From CAYHPR01 sp964358895 (GTDB lineage: Archaea > Micrarchaeota > Micrarchaeia > CABMEP01), in NCBI GenBank assembly GCA_964358895.1, contig CAYHPR010000002.1, positions 35,737-99,736 on the forward strand: DNA of 64,000 bases. Direction: 5' to 3'. Under the pieces are notes generated by a model that saw only the letters and a list, made by a program, of their open reading frames with translations, was not told the DNA's origin and searched no databases. Shown here one piece after another: positions 53,798 to 63,078 of this stretch (position 1 is the stretch's first letter; each line of letters opens with the position of its first letter). Position numbers and translations under genes: made by a program.

Positions 53798-54880
53798 ATG
53801 GTTGTAAATCTTCTGTCAAATACCGATGTGATCTCAAGGACAATCTCCTTATCAGATAATCAATTGGTCACTCAGATGTCCAAATTTGTAGATATATTTA
53901 CCTACCCTATTCTGTTTATTTTTGCTTTATGGTTATTTTTTTATAAGTTCAAAGGAGATAAACAAAAAAGAAACGCAATATTGCTCTCCTCCATACTTCT
54001 AATCGTTGCGGTCCACGCAACAAAAACATTACTTTACCAACAGCGACCATGCTGGCAGGATACTGCTTCTAAAATTGAATGTCCTCTAGATTCAACATTT
54101 CCATCAGGTCATGCTTCGGTCGCTGCACTATTAGTTTTGCCTTTAATTCAATCAGCACTGTTTATTCCATACCTTATATTCACCCTATTTGTTGCGTTTT
54201 CTAGAGTTTATCTAGGTGTGCATACAGTCCTCGATGTTTCTGCTGGATTTGTTTTTGGCACTGCAGCATATCTAATTACAAGCAGATTTCTTACTAGCAA
54301 TTCTTTTAAGAAGAATAATGGGGAATTAATCAGACAGGCTACACACATCTTTTCTGGAGTTGTTTCATTAGGCTTGTTGTTATTGATATACTATTCTACA
54401 ACTGACTGGAGAGCATTAGCTGCCTTAACTTTCGCCTTCTTAGTAATTCTTTTGTTGTTTATCATCTATTTGATGAAATATTCCATCCGGATACCTTTCG
54501 TAAGCAATCATCTGAAGGTCATAAGTTTCAGAGATTCTTTTATAGGTGAAGCAGCAATATGGTATCTGCTAGGTATTATCCTTCTTGTAACTTTTTTGAA
54601 TAATTTTCAGCAGATTATTGCATCACTTCTTATTCTGACGTTGGGAGACAGCGTTTCTACAGTTTTTGCCTCAAAATTAAAAAGTAAAACAATATTCAAA
54701 AATAAAACGCTCGTATCCTTTGCTGCGTTCATTCTTTTCTCTTTACCTGCTTTCTTTTTTGTTGGGGCTGCAGCAATTCCTTTGGTAATAATCTGTGCGT
54801 TAGCAGAATCAGTATACCTGAAAATAGATGATAATTTTCTTATTCCCGTAGTATGTGTGCTTTATTTCCTACTTCTCTAA
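53798..54880 (+). CDS. PAP2 phosphatase fused to a dolichol kinase-like domain
   Basis: 360 residues, entirely membrane-based. The N-terminal half (about 35-165) is a PAP2 lipid phosphatase with KTLLYQQRP, PSGHAS and SRVYLGVHTVLD, all three catalytic motifs. The C-terminal half (about 180-360) begins IRQATHIFSGV and contains LGDSVSTVFASK and an ending AESVYLKIDDNFLIPV, the signature layout of CTP-dependent dolichol/diacylglycerol kinases. One protein may therefore both dephosphorylate and phosphorylate polyprenol, recycling the carrier used by AglB. Confidence 0.8.
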   Translation: MVVNLLSNTDVISRTISLSDNQLVTQMSKFVDIFTYPILFIFALWLFFYKFKGDKQKRNAILLSSILLIVAVHATKTLLYQQRPCWQDTASKIECPLDSTFPSGHASVAALLVLPLIQSALFIPYLIFTLFVAFSRVYLGVHTVLDVSAGFVFGTAAYLITSRFLTSNSFKKNNGELIRQATHIFSGVVSLGLLLLIYYSTTDWRALAALTFAFLVILLLFIIYLMKYSIRIPFVSNHLKVISFRDSFIGEAAIWYLLGIILLVTFLNNFQQIIASLLILTLGDSVSTVFASKLKSKTIFKNKTLVSFAAFILFSLPAFFFVGAAAIPLVIICALAESVYLKIDDNFLIPVVCVLYFLLL

Positions 54881-54885
54881 CCTCA

Positions 54886-56718
54886 TTAAATCAGAGTGTT
54901 CAATTTTTCAATTAGTTTTTCCATTTCGCTAATAACAAATCCAACCGATTCGCCAGATCTGACTATTGCTATTACAGAAAGAGATTTTCCACTATAAATC
55001 AAAATATTTTGATCTCCAGCTTTGATTAATACGAACTTAGGTCTTCCTTTTTCAAGTTCCATTGAGGACATTTCTGCATTCGCCATTACCTTTGTGCCCA
55101 TTGCTGCAATTAAATTGGGATCGACGTCTTTCGGCATAAATGATGAGATTGTCAGGCCGTCTTTTCGCATGACTGTCATTCCCTCAATCTTTCCTGCCCT
55201 CATGAAATCTGTCAATATCAGATCAACCTCTTCTTTTCCAACTGCTGCAATTTTTATCTTCTTCAGAATCCCCTCTTCAATTGTCAATGCCTCGCCAAGA
55301 TGCTCTGAGAGATATCTAGTTAATGCCCATTTTCTCCATCTTGAAGGAACAGCAGTCAGCATTTCTGCAGTTACACTATCCTTTGTAATCAGTAAATCAT
55401 CTACGTTCTTTCGCCACATAGGCCAGCTTGTTAAAACCTCTATTTTATTTTCCAAGCTGTCTATGGATGTTTGTACATTATTTATTGCGTTGACCAATGG
55501 TTTGACATAATACTCTGCATTTTCTTCATTAAGTTCGCTAGCTATTCTCTCTGCTTTATTCCTTTCAACTTCCATTACAATTTCTTCAGGCTCTGTATCA
55601 ATTCCTTGAGTATTCTGTTGAGATATCTCTCTATCTAATCGGTCAATTGTGTCTAGCAATTGCTTGAGTCTTGCTCTTGCCATATCTATTGGAACTAAAA
55701 AGTATCTCTCACCTAGCACTATGCCTTTAAGCATGTCTGCTAAGACGTAATATATTGAAACGATTCCAAGAACGAATATTGCGATGCCGATAGTTTTAGG
55801 TACGTTCGATGCTAACCTCACTACAAGTGTTAGTTCACCTGTTCCAGCTATTTCCTCAGTCATTACGATTGCAACGGTCCCTAAAATAGCTAATAAAATT
55901 CCAAGCGCAATCCATACTTGATTATCTTTTTTTCCATGTCCAACCAATTTCAAATATTCCTTTTTTATTTCCGTTCTGCCTACAGTACTTCTAACATATG
56001 CAAATACTGCCATAAATAATTCGATCAGTACAAGAAATACTATAACAATTATTGAGGTATACGCTGCTGTTGCCAAGTAGAAGCCTATTGTATTCGTCAG
56101 GAATTCGTAAATCGTTTTGTTCAGGCTACTTAACTGGACATAAATTGGGATTGCTTTTGGATCTATCACTTCAACTTCGATGGATGGAGCTTGTGCGTAT
56201 CTATCAATCCATGCTCGGTTAATCTCCTGGAACGCAGTGACCGTATATTCAATTGTTTTTCCAATCTCTCCTCCACTTCCGAAAGTAAATCTCCATACCA
56301 CAGTTATCGGTGGTTCTTTTCTTACTAGTTCACTGTATTTAGGTGAGAATGAGAGTTTGTCTATTGAGGATGCCAATGAGGTAGGAATCGTTTCCTGAAG
56401 AACGATATTTGATATCTTATCTGTGGCGTTCGATATAATGTTCAGTCTTACTACGACAATATTTCCAACTTTTCGTTGGACAAGTATCTCGCGGTGAACA
56501 GTCACTGTTCCAACAGTTCTGTCCTGAAACGTGTAAATAATCTGATCAGGAATTCCATCTCCGTCCAAATCGATTGTCCTCTCTCTATCAATCGTTTCTT
56601 TTTCAGATGGATATACGCTTCTTTGGATACATCCTAAAAATACAAACGTAAGCATGATCGTAAGTAGGATCAATATTTTGCTATACTTAGTCGCCTTAGT
56701 TGTCATGGTTCTTTCCAT
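54886..56718 (-). CDS. Membrane protein with lipobox and C-terminal Roadblock/LC7-like domain
   Basis: 610 residues. An N-terminal signal helix ends in FVFLGC (Cys30), a possible lipobox, then a short DLDGDGIPDQ calcium-type loop and an exported beta domain to about 200. Three membrane helices follow (about 207-243, 270-290, 310-335), then a coiled coil (345-440), a small helical segment and a final domain (495-605) with MTVMRKDGLTISS, MGTKVMANAEMSS and SVIAIVRSGESVG, matching Roadblock/MglB-like proteins that bind small GTPases. It could pass an outside signal to a cytoplasmic GTPase. Confidence 0.65.
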   Translation of the reverse strand: MERTMTTKATKYSKILILLTIMLTFVFLGCIQRSVYPSEKETIDRERTIDLDGDGIPDQIIYTFQDRTVGTVTVHREILVQRKVGNIVVVRLNIISNATDKISNIVLQETIPTSLASSIDKLSFSPKYSELVRKEPPITVVWRFTFGSGGEIGKTIEYTVTAFQEINRAWIDRYAQAPSIEVEVIDPKAIPIYVQLSSLNKTIYEFLTNTIGFYLATAAYTSIIVIVFLVLIELFMAVFAYVRSTVGRTEIKKEYLKLVGHGKKDNQVWIALGILLAILGTVAIVMTEEIAGTGELTLVVRLASNVPKTIGIAIFVLGIVSIYYVLADMLKGIVLGERYFLVPIDMARARLKQLLDTIDRLDREISQQNTQGIDTEPEEIVMEVERNKAERIASELNEENAEYYVKPLVNAINNVQTSIDSLENKIEVLTSWPMWRKNVDDLLITKDSVTAEMLTAVPSRWRKWALTRYLSEHLGEALTIEEGILKKIKIAAVGKEEVDLILTDFMRAGKIEGMTVMRKDGLTISSFMPKDVDPNLIAAMGTKVMANAEMSSMELEKGRPKFVLIKAGDQNILIYSGKSLSVIAIVRSGESVGFVISEMEKLIEKLNTLI

Positions 56719-56779
56719 CCTAAGCTTATTTTACCGTCGGTTTTAAATCTCTTTGGCACTTTACTATTTTCGTTTATTT

Positions 56780-58063
56780 ATGTCTGATTTCCTAAGGATC
56801 AATGCAGATCTGCATATGCACGGACTGTATGCGGGAGCAGTGTCAAAGGATATGATCCCTCGCGTGATCGCTGAGCAGGCACCGCTTAAAGGGCTTCAAC
56901 TTGTTGGAAGTGCGGACATCCTTAATGGAAGATGGTTGAACCTAGTTAAGCAGCAACTTGAGCAGGTGGACGAGTCAATATTCATTCATAAGAATGGGAC
57001 CCATTTCGTTCTTCAAACAGAAGTTGAGGACAACAGACGGATTCATCACATTATTCTATTTCCTTCGCTCAGCAAGGTGCAAGAAGTAAAAGAGAGGCTA
57101 GCTGGTAAAAGTGCCGATCTAGATATCGACGGAAGGCCAAAATTATATCTCGGCGGTGCTGAGATTGCACAGATTGCAATCGATGCTGGCTGCCTTATCG
57201 GGCCTTCGCATGCGTTCACTCCCTGGACTGCAATATTCAAAGAATACAACTCGCTAAAGGAATGCTATGGTGATCTCGCAGACAAGATCCATTTCATAGA
57301 ACTCGGTCTTTCAGCAGATACAAATATGGCTGATCGGATTAGCGAACTTCATCGTGTCACGTTTCTAAGCAACAGCGATGCTCATAGTCCATGGCCGAAC
57401 AAGATAGGTCGAGAATTCACTACTTTTACAATGAAGGAGATAACTTTTGACGAGTTAAGCAAAGCAATAAGACGGGAAGGCGGGAGAAAACCGGTGCTTA
57501 ATGTCAAGTTCGATCCTAAAGAGGGCAAGTACCATAAGACTCGCTGCATCAATTGTCTCACTTTCTTCTCAGCTCTCGACGCCGCCACCTGTAAATGGAG
57601 ATGTCCAATCTGCAGAAGTCCAATCAAGAAAGGAGTCGCAGAGAGAATAGAAGAATTGGCCGACCTAAAAGAACCGATGCACCCAGACCACCGACCACCG
57701 TGCCTTCATACTATTCCTCTATCAGAAATTATTGCGCTAGCATTGAAAACTAAACAGCCATACTCTGCTAAAGTTCAAGAAATGTGGAAACGTTTCATCA
57801 GTAAGTTTGGAAATGAAATAAACGTTCTGATAGATGCACAACCAAATGTCCTGGCGGAAATCGATCAGAAGACATCTGAGCTAATAGTCGCTTTCAGAAA
57901 CAACCAATTCTCTTACGTTCCCGGTGGCGGAGGAGTTTATGGCATCCCCGTCCCTCCAGGCGCTGAGGCAACTATGAAAGTGTGGAAAAACGGCCAGGTT
58001 AACGAGACAACACTTAACGAACAGATTGATTCAAAACAACGTTCACTAAGCGAATTTTTTTGA
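56780..58063 (+). CDS. Endonuclease Q (EndoQ), PHP-domain DNA repair nuclease with PIP box
   Basis: 427 residues from the ATG at 56780. The PHP domain shows INADLHMHG, the metal-site SADIL, HFVLQTEVED, GPSHAFTPW and SNSDAHSPW. A four-cysteine zinc finger (CINC ... CPIC) and a helical domain follow, the arrangement of archaeal EndoQ, which cuts 5' of deaminated bases and abasic sites. The last residues QRSLSEFF form a consensus PCNA-binding box (Q-x-x-L-x-x-F-F), agreeing with PCNA recruitment known for the family. Confidence 0.87.
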   Translation: MSDFLRINADLHMHGLYAGAVSKDMIPRVIAEQAPLKGLQLVGSADILNGRWLNLVKQQLEQVDESIFIHKNGTHFVLQTEVEDNRRIHHIILFPSLSKVQEVKERLAGKSADLDIDGRPKLYLGGAEIAQIAIDAGCLIGPSHAFTPWTAIFKEYNSLKECYGDLADKIHFIELGLSADTNMADRISELHRVTFLSNSDAHSPWPNKIGREFTTFTMKEITFDELSKAIRREGGRKPVLNVKFDPKEGKYHKTRCINCLTFFSALDAATCKWRCPICRSPIKKGVAERIEELADLKEPMHPDHRPPCLHTIPLSEIIALALKTKQPYSAKVQEMWKRFISKFGNEINVLIDAQPNVLAEIDQKTSELIVAFRNNQFSYVPGGGGVYGIPVPPGAEATMKVWKNGQVNETTLNEQIDSKQRSLSEFF

Positions 58064-58138
58064 ATAGGTTCGATAACATGCTACCTAAGTAGGTGTTAAA
58101 GAAAGAAAAATAAAAAAAAATAAGAAAATAGAATTAGT

Positions 58139-58396
58139 TTAGATTCCTATAGTTTTTCTGTCAACGATAACATAGTCAGAAGCAGCAAGAATCGCAGTAT
58201 ACGGTATGTATACGTTGCCTTCTTCCTTTCTAGCCTTTCTCATGCTCATGTTGTCAGGGTTCGGTTCTACGACAAGTGTCTCTAGTCTTCCGTTCTTTTC
58301 GTTGATTATTATATCAACAAGTCGTCCTAGTTCTTCCCCGTCGTTTGTTATGAGTTTCCGTCCAGCTAGCTGCCTCGCTAGTAATAGTTTAACCAT
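58139..58396 (-). CDS. PRC-barrel domain protein
   Basis: About 85 residues from the ATG at 58396, with GGTGG upstream. LLLARQLAGRKLITNDGEELGRL then DIIINEKNGRLETLVVEP is a PRC barrel. It ends IPYTAILAASDYVIVDRK. Related to the 15214 gene but shorter and lacking its tail. Confidence 0.8.
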   Translation of the reverse strand: MVKLLLARQLAGRKLITNDGEELGRLVDIIINEKNGRLETLVVEPNPDNMSMRKARKEEGNVYIPYTAILAASDYVIVDRKTIGI

Positions 58397-58477
58397 TACA
58401 TCCACCTTCTGCATTGCATTTATAAATATCAAATTTAAATATCTTTCGATATCCCGTCGAAAACCAAAAACACGCGC

Positions 58478-58611
58478 GCAGGGGTGGCGGAGCTTGGAAA
58501 TCGCGCAAGACTTAAGACCTTAAGCGATCTCGCACAAAACTTTCTTAGAATAAAGTTTGTAGGAGATCTTGTGCCTTAGTGGCTACGTGGGTTCAAATCC
58601 CACCCCCTGCA
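58478..58611 (+). tRNA. tRNA-Leu (UAA) with a 49-nt intron
   Basis: Type II tRNA: acceptor GCAGGGG / CCCCTGC, anticodon stem CAAGA / TCTTG with loop CTTAAGA (anticodon TAA), a 15-nt variable arm, T arm GTGGG / CCCAC. The intron at 37/38 (58517-58565) leaves 85 nt. It contains ACAAAACTTT / AAAGTTTGT inside GATCTC / GAGATC. Confidence 0.92.
58517..58565 (+). other. tRNA-Leu intron, position 37/38 (49 nt)
   Basis: The inner stem AAACTTT / AAAGTTT is shared with other introns of the window. Confidence 0.85.
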
Positions 58612-58696
58612 TTTCAGAATCTACCCGACGTTTTATTGCTTTTAGAGGCGGTAGTCCGCCGCGCTGTAATAATAAGCAAGAATATACATTTTCAGT

Positions 58697-61600
58697 ATGT
58701 GTAGGGGATCTCGGCGCATACTATCTGTTTCAGTCCTAGTTCTTCTATTATTCTTTTTTTTAACACCTGTTGTACACAGTTGTCTCGTTCCAGAAAATGA
58801 ATCTATCTCGTACATTAGAAGATTGCCTGAGGAATTGAGAATAGTTTGCAGTGAGCTTAATCCTCTTGATATCTTATTTACTAAGGCTGGTTGTTTAGGT
58901 GCTGTCGATCAGTTATGCCTCGATTCAGCAAATCCTTCTCCACAGGATTTCATAAGTTTCCTTTCACCAAGCGAAGCAAAGATATATGCTCAAGCGATCA
59001 AACATTTTGAAGCAAGTAATTCAAAATTATTGCAAGCCAAAAAAGAAAAGAACGACCTTCTTTTTCAGATAAGTGCATTTGTTACCTATATGTGCAATGA
59101 TTCCTTAGTTACAGTTACGACAAGTTTCCTATCCGTTCCAGCAACGGTAATAGGCTGTTATTCTGCCGTATACCACTATGATACGAATGCTAGGAACATA
59201 GTGAAACTTAGTAGGGAATCAATTGAATTTGCAGATAAAGGAGTAAATGAAGTTTTAGATAATCTCGGGAAGGATTCAGATGATCTTTATTGCATTGGTG
59301 GCGGTTACGAGAATTCAACTAGCATAAGCAGTTCTGCATACGATCAAGTGCGTGATTTTATTCGTTTTTCTAAATTGCAACTGCAACCAGATCCTGAAGC
59401 TGCAGAAGTTGAGGTTTCTAAAAAATGGGCAGTATTTTCAAACAGGCTTTGGAAATACTACGAAGATATTCAAGACAATTCCATCTACAACTCTAACCCC
59501 TCTAGTTCCTCCAGTTGTGAGTTTGCAGCTTTGATTAATGAAACAGTTGGAGGTAAGTCTCCTCTAAAATCCTTAGTCGATTTTCACAGGCAGATCTTAA
59601 TTGCAAAGGATAAAACGCTCGCTATTTTTCAAAAAGAAAAAGGAGAAGTAGAAATACTCCTACGAGATGCAGAACGTGAAAGCAGTCTTTTGAAGAAGGA
59701 AGAATACTCTAAAATTACCAGCTATTTTCTTTTACGTTTTTTGGATTATAACTCCGCAACCTCTTCCGATGAGCGTTTCATTCCTTCAAATCAGATCAGA
59801 GTATTAAATTCAGAAATTTACGGAGAAGGGTTCGAACATGGCGCAAAAGACTTGTATGGCGAAGCCATAGGAATTTATCAAGGAAAATCTGACTTTTATG
59901 CATTAAGGGCCTTAGAGAAATTGAAGTTAGCCAGATATAAATTGAATTCTAGTTTGGATCGGATATCAGAAGTAAAAGAAGTTGTTGATTCTATAAAAAT
60001 AATTGCTAAGGATCTTGCACAGTCTAACAAAGATAAGGCCGAAAATTCGTTAAATATTTTTGATCCTAAAACTTCTACGGATGTCCAATTATTAACTAAC
60101 TCACATTCAAAATTTGATCAGGGTGCAAAGCTTTTCGATGAAGCAAATTTTGCAACTACTGGGCAAGCAGTGGTCAACTATAAACATGCAATGGATTTAT
60201 TCAATGAATCTATCAAATTGTTAGATGGTACTTCACAAGCAGAGCTAGCTTGGCAATCGGACGTAAACGAGAGCTTAACCCTATTAGATAAATCAATTTC
60301 AGCTGCAAAGTTAGATGATATCGAGGTTAGTGCTGAACAGAACTTATTGGATAATGCAAAGTCCTTGCTGTCGATCAGCTTATCTGAGGAAGATTATCTC
60401 ACTATCAAAAATTCTATCGATGAATCTGTTCTAACATTGTTAAGCAAAGCTAAAGACAAATATGCTTTTTTATCTGACCTGAGAAATCAATTAAAACAAA
60501 AACTATCGGTTATTTCAGAATTTTATGATACTACTGAAATCAAAAAACGTTTAGATAAATTTGAAGCGTATGTTTCGGACGATGATTTCGATACAACTCT
60601 AACACTTGGGAGATATAAAATAATAGATTCTAATTACGCAGATATAGATAAAATTTTATCAGATAAATTAAGAGATTCTTTTTCGGCGTATCTAGCCAAA
60701 ACTGCAAAAATTACAAGATATGCTTTGTCCAGATCGATAGTTGATGAAGAAACTGATTTTTCCACCGATATATCTCTTACTAATCCTTACACCCTAGGTT
60801 TGGAAGATCCGATAGCTGTTCAGATAAAAGGAATTCCTTTTGATTTGTCTAGTAGTGTAACTGTACCAGTCGATGTTAAGGCAGTTCCAAATGAAGATGG
60901 AATGTCCCTATTTTTTAAGAAATTGAAGCAAAATTCAGTCTATCATATTAACGTTTCTTCTTCACAGAAATTAGTTGAGACTGTTTCACAAAACGTAAAA
61001 CGAGTATCATTAAGCCAAGGAGAATTGGTTGAAAGAATTGACGTAGATGTCAGTTCAAAGGATAATCTGGAAAATGTCCATTACAAGCTTAAGAGTTTAG
61101 CAGACAGCTGTGCAGGTTATAGAAACGGGCGAGCAATCCAAACCTTGAGCGATTATGACGGATTTGATGTAAATCTCGGAGAGATTAGAAAAGGAAACAC
61201 GCAATTCTATTTTGTTTGCAGGTACTATAATCCAATTAGTATCTATGAATCAAATTTTGAGGTAGTAGATCAAAAAATAAGTTATTTGATATCAATAAGA
61301 AGTAATATCGGATCTCTGGAAGATGTAACTGCTTCTATTTTTGTTCCAGCAAATATCGCTAATAACAGCATAAAAATTTATGAGCCTACCGGGGTTCCTG
61401 CCCAGGGCTTTACTTTTTTTAGATCTGGAGATAGATACCTCGCTCAATGGAAGATTAAACTATTAACGGATCAGGATCAAATGTTTTCAGTAACTTACGA
61501 AGTTTCTCAGTTATTTGATTTTGTTAATAAACTTATGGAAGAGACCTCAAACTATTCTAAACATGAAAATGTCGACGTGTCTAGTTTTATCACACAAGCA

Positions 61601-63043
61601 GATGATAAAATAAGACAAAATAAGCTAGATGCAGCTATTGAACTCTTACAAAAAGCACAGAAGACCATTGATTCGGAGAAGAATCTAGTAGTTCAGCGTG
61701 AATCCATTCTTAATCGGTTCAGCAATGTCAACGATACATTCGACAATCTTAGATTCGAATTCGAGAAACTAACTAAAGAGTTCAGAAATTCTTCGCTAAC
61801 TACTGAATTATCTTCAGACATTTCAAAGAAATTTTCAGAGTTTGATTCTAAGAGTCGGGAATTTAACAGTTTAATAGCATCGAATAAAATCTCTGATGCA
61901 TTGGCAGTTGTCAAGTCTCTAGAAAAACTTGTCGAAGACGATACTCTAAGTGATTTATTCTACAAGAAGCAAAAAGAAGCATCCGATGAGATAAATATGT
62001 TAGGTACTGAGTTGACTAAAGTAGTTCAAAATTCAAAAAACGGAACAAATTCACCGAATATTGAATATTATTACAATAAGTTCGATGAGCTAAGAACCTC
62101 GCTATTGCAGGTGCCTAAACTTTTGGAGAACAGGTCCTTCTTCTTAGGTATGTCGACTTTAGAAAACGTAACTACAAATATAGGCAAACTAAACCGCGAG
62201 ATAAAAAATGAAAGTGAGTCGGTAGTTAAGGAAGCTATCTCTACATTGTCAGGTGCTAAGCAGACGGTCGGAAAGTGGAAAAAAGAACGAGATAAGCACA
62301 TTGCAGCAATCAAAATTAGCAATGATAATCTAGGAAACCATCTGGCTTTTGATGTTACAGACATAGAAAATAAGATCAAAAAAATAGATAAGGAAATAAA
62401 AGAAATCGAAGCAATTTCTGCAGTTTACGACACCACCAACAAAGATAAAATATTAGAGAATTTGGAGACCTACAAAGATCTTAAAGACAAACTATCTTCA
62501 GTAGACTCCGAACTCTCGTCCTTAGAAAATGCTGAGCAGATCCTATCATCAGAAGCTAAAAATGCAATCGAAACTACTCGCATTCTTTTCAATGAGCAAT
62601 TGAAAAATTCAAGTAAAGACGACCGCGCTAAATTAGAAGCATTGTCTACCCAGCTATACCGTGCTAAAAGCGCATTGGACGGTGGAAATTTTTTGGATTC
62701 ACTATTATACACTGAGTTTGCATCCGGAAAAGTGAAGGACGTCAAAAATTCTACAGATCCATCAAGAACTGGCTTTGACTGGACCGTTTTAGCTGCAGGC
62801 TCAATTATTTTAATATTGTCCGGAGTTTCGATATCCTTGTTAAGAAGAGAGGGTCCAAAAAAACCCAAATTACTAGAAAGAATAGAAACAGATACGAATG
62901 ATGCGAATCAAGAAGATTATTCTCCTAAATCGTCATCTCCTTCCTCTTCTCCTCCTTCTCCCTCTTCTTCATCAGTCCAATCTTCCTCTTCGTCATCTCC
63001 CCAATTTTCTTCATCTGCCATTAAGTTCACCGATGATCATTAA
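58697..63043 (+). CDS. Very large coiled-coil surface protein with C-terminal membrane anchor
   Basis: 1448 residues. A signal peptide (VLVLLLFFFLTPVVHSC) is followed by about 1,320 exported residues: helical coiled-coil stretches (100-160, 290-680), a beta-rich middle (about 700-940, with VSSKDNLENVHYKL and SLEDVTASIFVP, perhaps Ig-like), then more coiled coil (950-1340). A membrane helix (about 1350-1375, VLAAGSIILILSGVSI) leads to a cytoplasmic Ser/Pro-rich tail. Many N-x-S/T sites suggest AglB glycosylation. No family recognised; a stalk or adhesin role is a guess. Confidence 0.7.
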   Translation: MCRGSRRILSVSVLVLLLFFFLTPVVHSCLVPENESISYIRRLPEELRIVCSELNPLDILFTKAGCLGAVDQLCLDSANPSPQDFISFLSPSEAKIYAQAIKHFEASNSKLLQAKKEKNDLLFQISAFVTYMCNDSLVTVTTSFLSVPATVIGCYSAVYHYDTNARNIVKLSRESIEFADKGVNEVLDNLGKDSDDLYCIGGGYENSTSISSSAYDQVRDFIRFSKLQLQPDPEAAEVEVSKKWAVFSNRLWKYYEDIQDNSIYNSNPSSSSSCEFAALINETVGGKSPLKSLVDFHRQILIAKDKTLAIFQKEKGEVEILLRDAERESSLLKKEEYSKITSYFLLRFLDYNSATSSDERFIPSNQIRVLNSEIYGEGFEHGAKDLYGEAIGIYQGKSDFYALRALEKLKLARYKLNSSLDRISEVKEVVDSIKIIAKDLAQSNKDKAENSLNIFDPKTSTDVQLLTNSHSKFDQGAKLFDEANFATTGQAVVNYKHAMDLFNESIKLLDGTSQAELAWQSDVNESLTLLDKSISAAKLDDIEVSAEQNLLDNAKSLLSISLSEEDYLTIKNSIDESVLTLLSKAKDKYAFLSDLRNQLKQKLSVISEFYDTTEIKKRLDKFEAYVSDDDFDTTLTLGRYKIIDSNYADIDKILSDKLRDSFSAYLAKTAKITRYALSRSIVDEETDFSTDISLTNPYTLGLEDPIAVQIKGIPFDLSSSVTVPVDVKAVPNEDGMSLFFKKLKQNSVYHINVSSSQKLVETVSQNVKRVSLSQGELVERIDVDVSSKDNLENVHYKLKSLADSCAGYRNGRAIQTLSDYDGFDVNLGEIRKGNTQFYFVCRYYNPISIYESNFEVVDQKISYLISIRSNIGSLEDVTASIFVPANIANNSIKIYEPTGVPAQGFTFFRSGDRYLAQWKIKLLTDQDQMFSVTYEVSQLFDFVNKLMEETSNYSKHENVDVSSFITQADDKIRQNKLDAAIELLQKAQKTIDSEKNLVVQRESILNRFSNVNDTFDNLRFEFEKLTKEFRNSSLTTELSSDISKKFSEFDSKSREFNSLIASNKISDALAVVKSLEKLVEDDTLSDLFYKKQKEASDEINMLGTELTKVVQNSKNGTNSPNIEYYYNKFDELRTSLLQVPKLLENRSFFLGMSTLENVTTNIGKLNREIKNESESVVKEAISTLSGAKQTVGKWKKERDKHIAAIKISNDNLGNHLAFDVTDIENKIKKIDKEIKEIEAISAVYDTTNKDKILENLETYKDLKDKLSSVDSELSSLENAEQILSSEAKNAIETTRILFNEQLKNSSKDDRAKLEALSTQLYRAKSALDGGNFLDSLLYTEFASGKVKDVKNSTDPSRTGFDWTVLAAGSIILILSGVSISLLRREGPKKPKLLERIETDTNDANQEDYSPKSSSPSSSPPSPSSSSVQSSSSSSPQFSSSAIKFTDDH

Positions 63044-63078
63044 GTGGAAATATTTATAAACCAGTCGTTAAACCGGCG

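Noticed and set aside
62940..63020. Ser/Pro-rich repeat at the end of the large surface protein as a sign of frameshift
   Set aside because: The frame is continuous after a normal membrane helix; such tails are common in anchored proteins.
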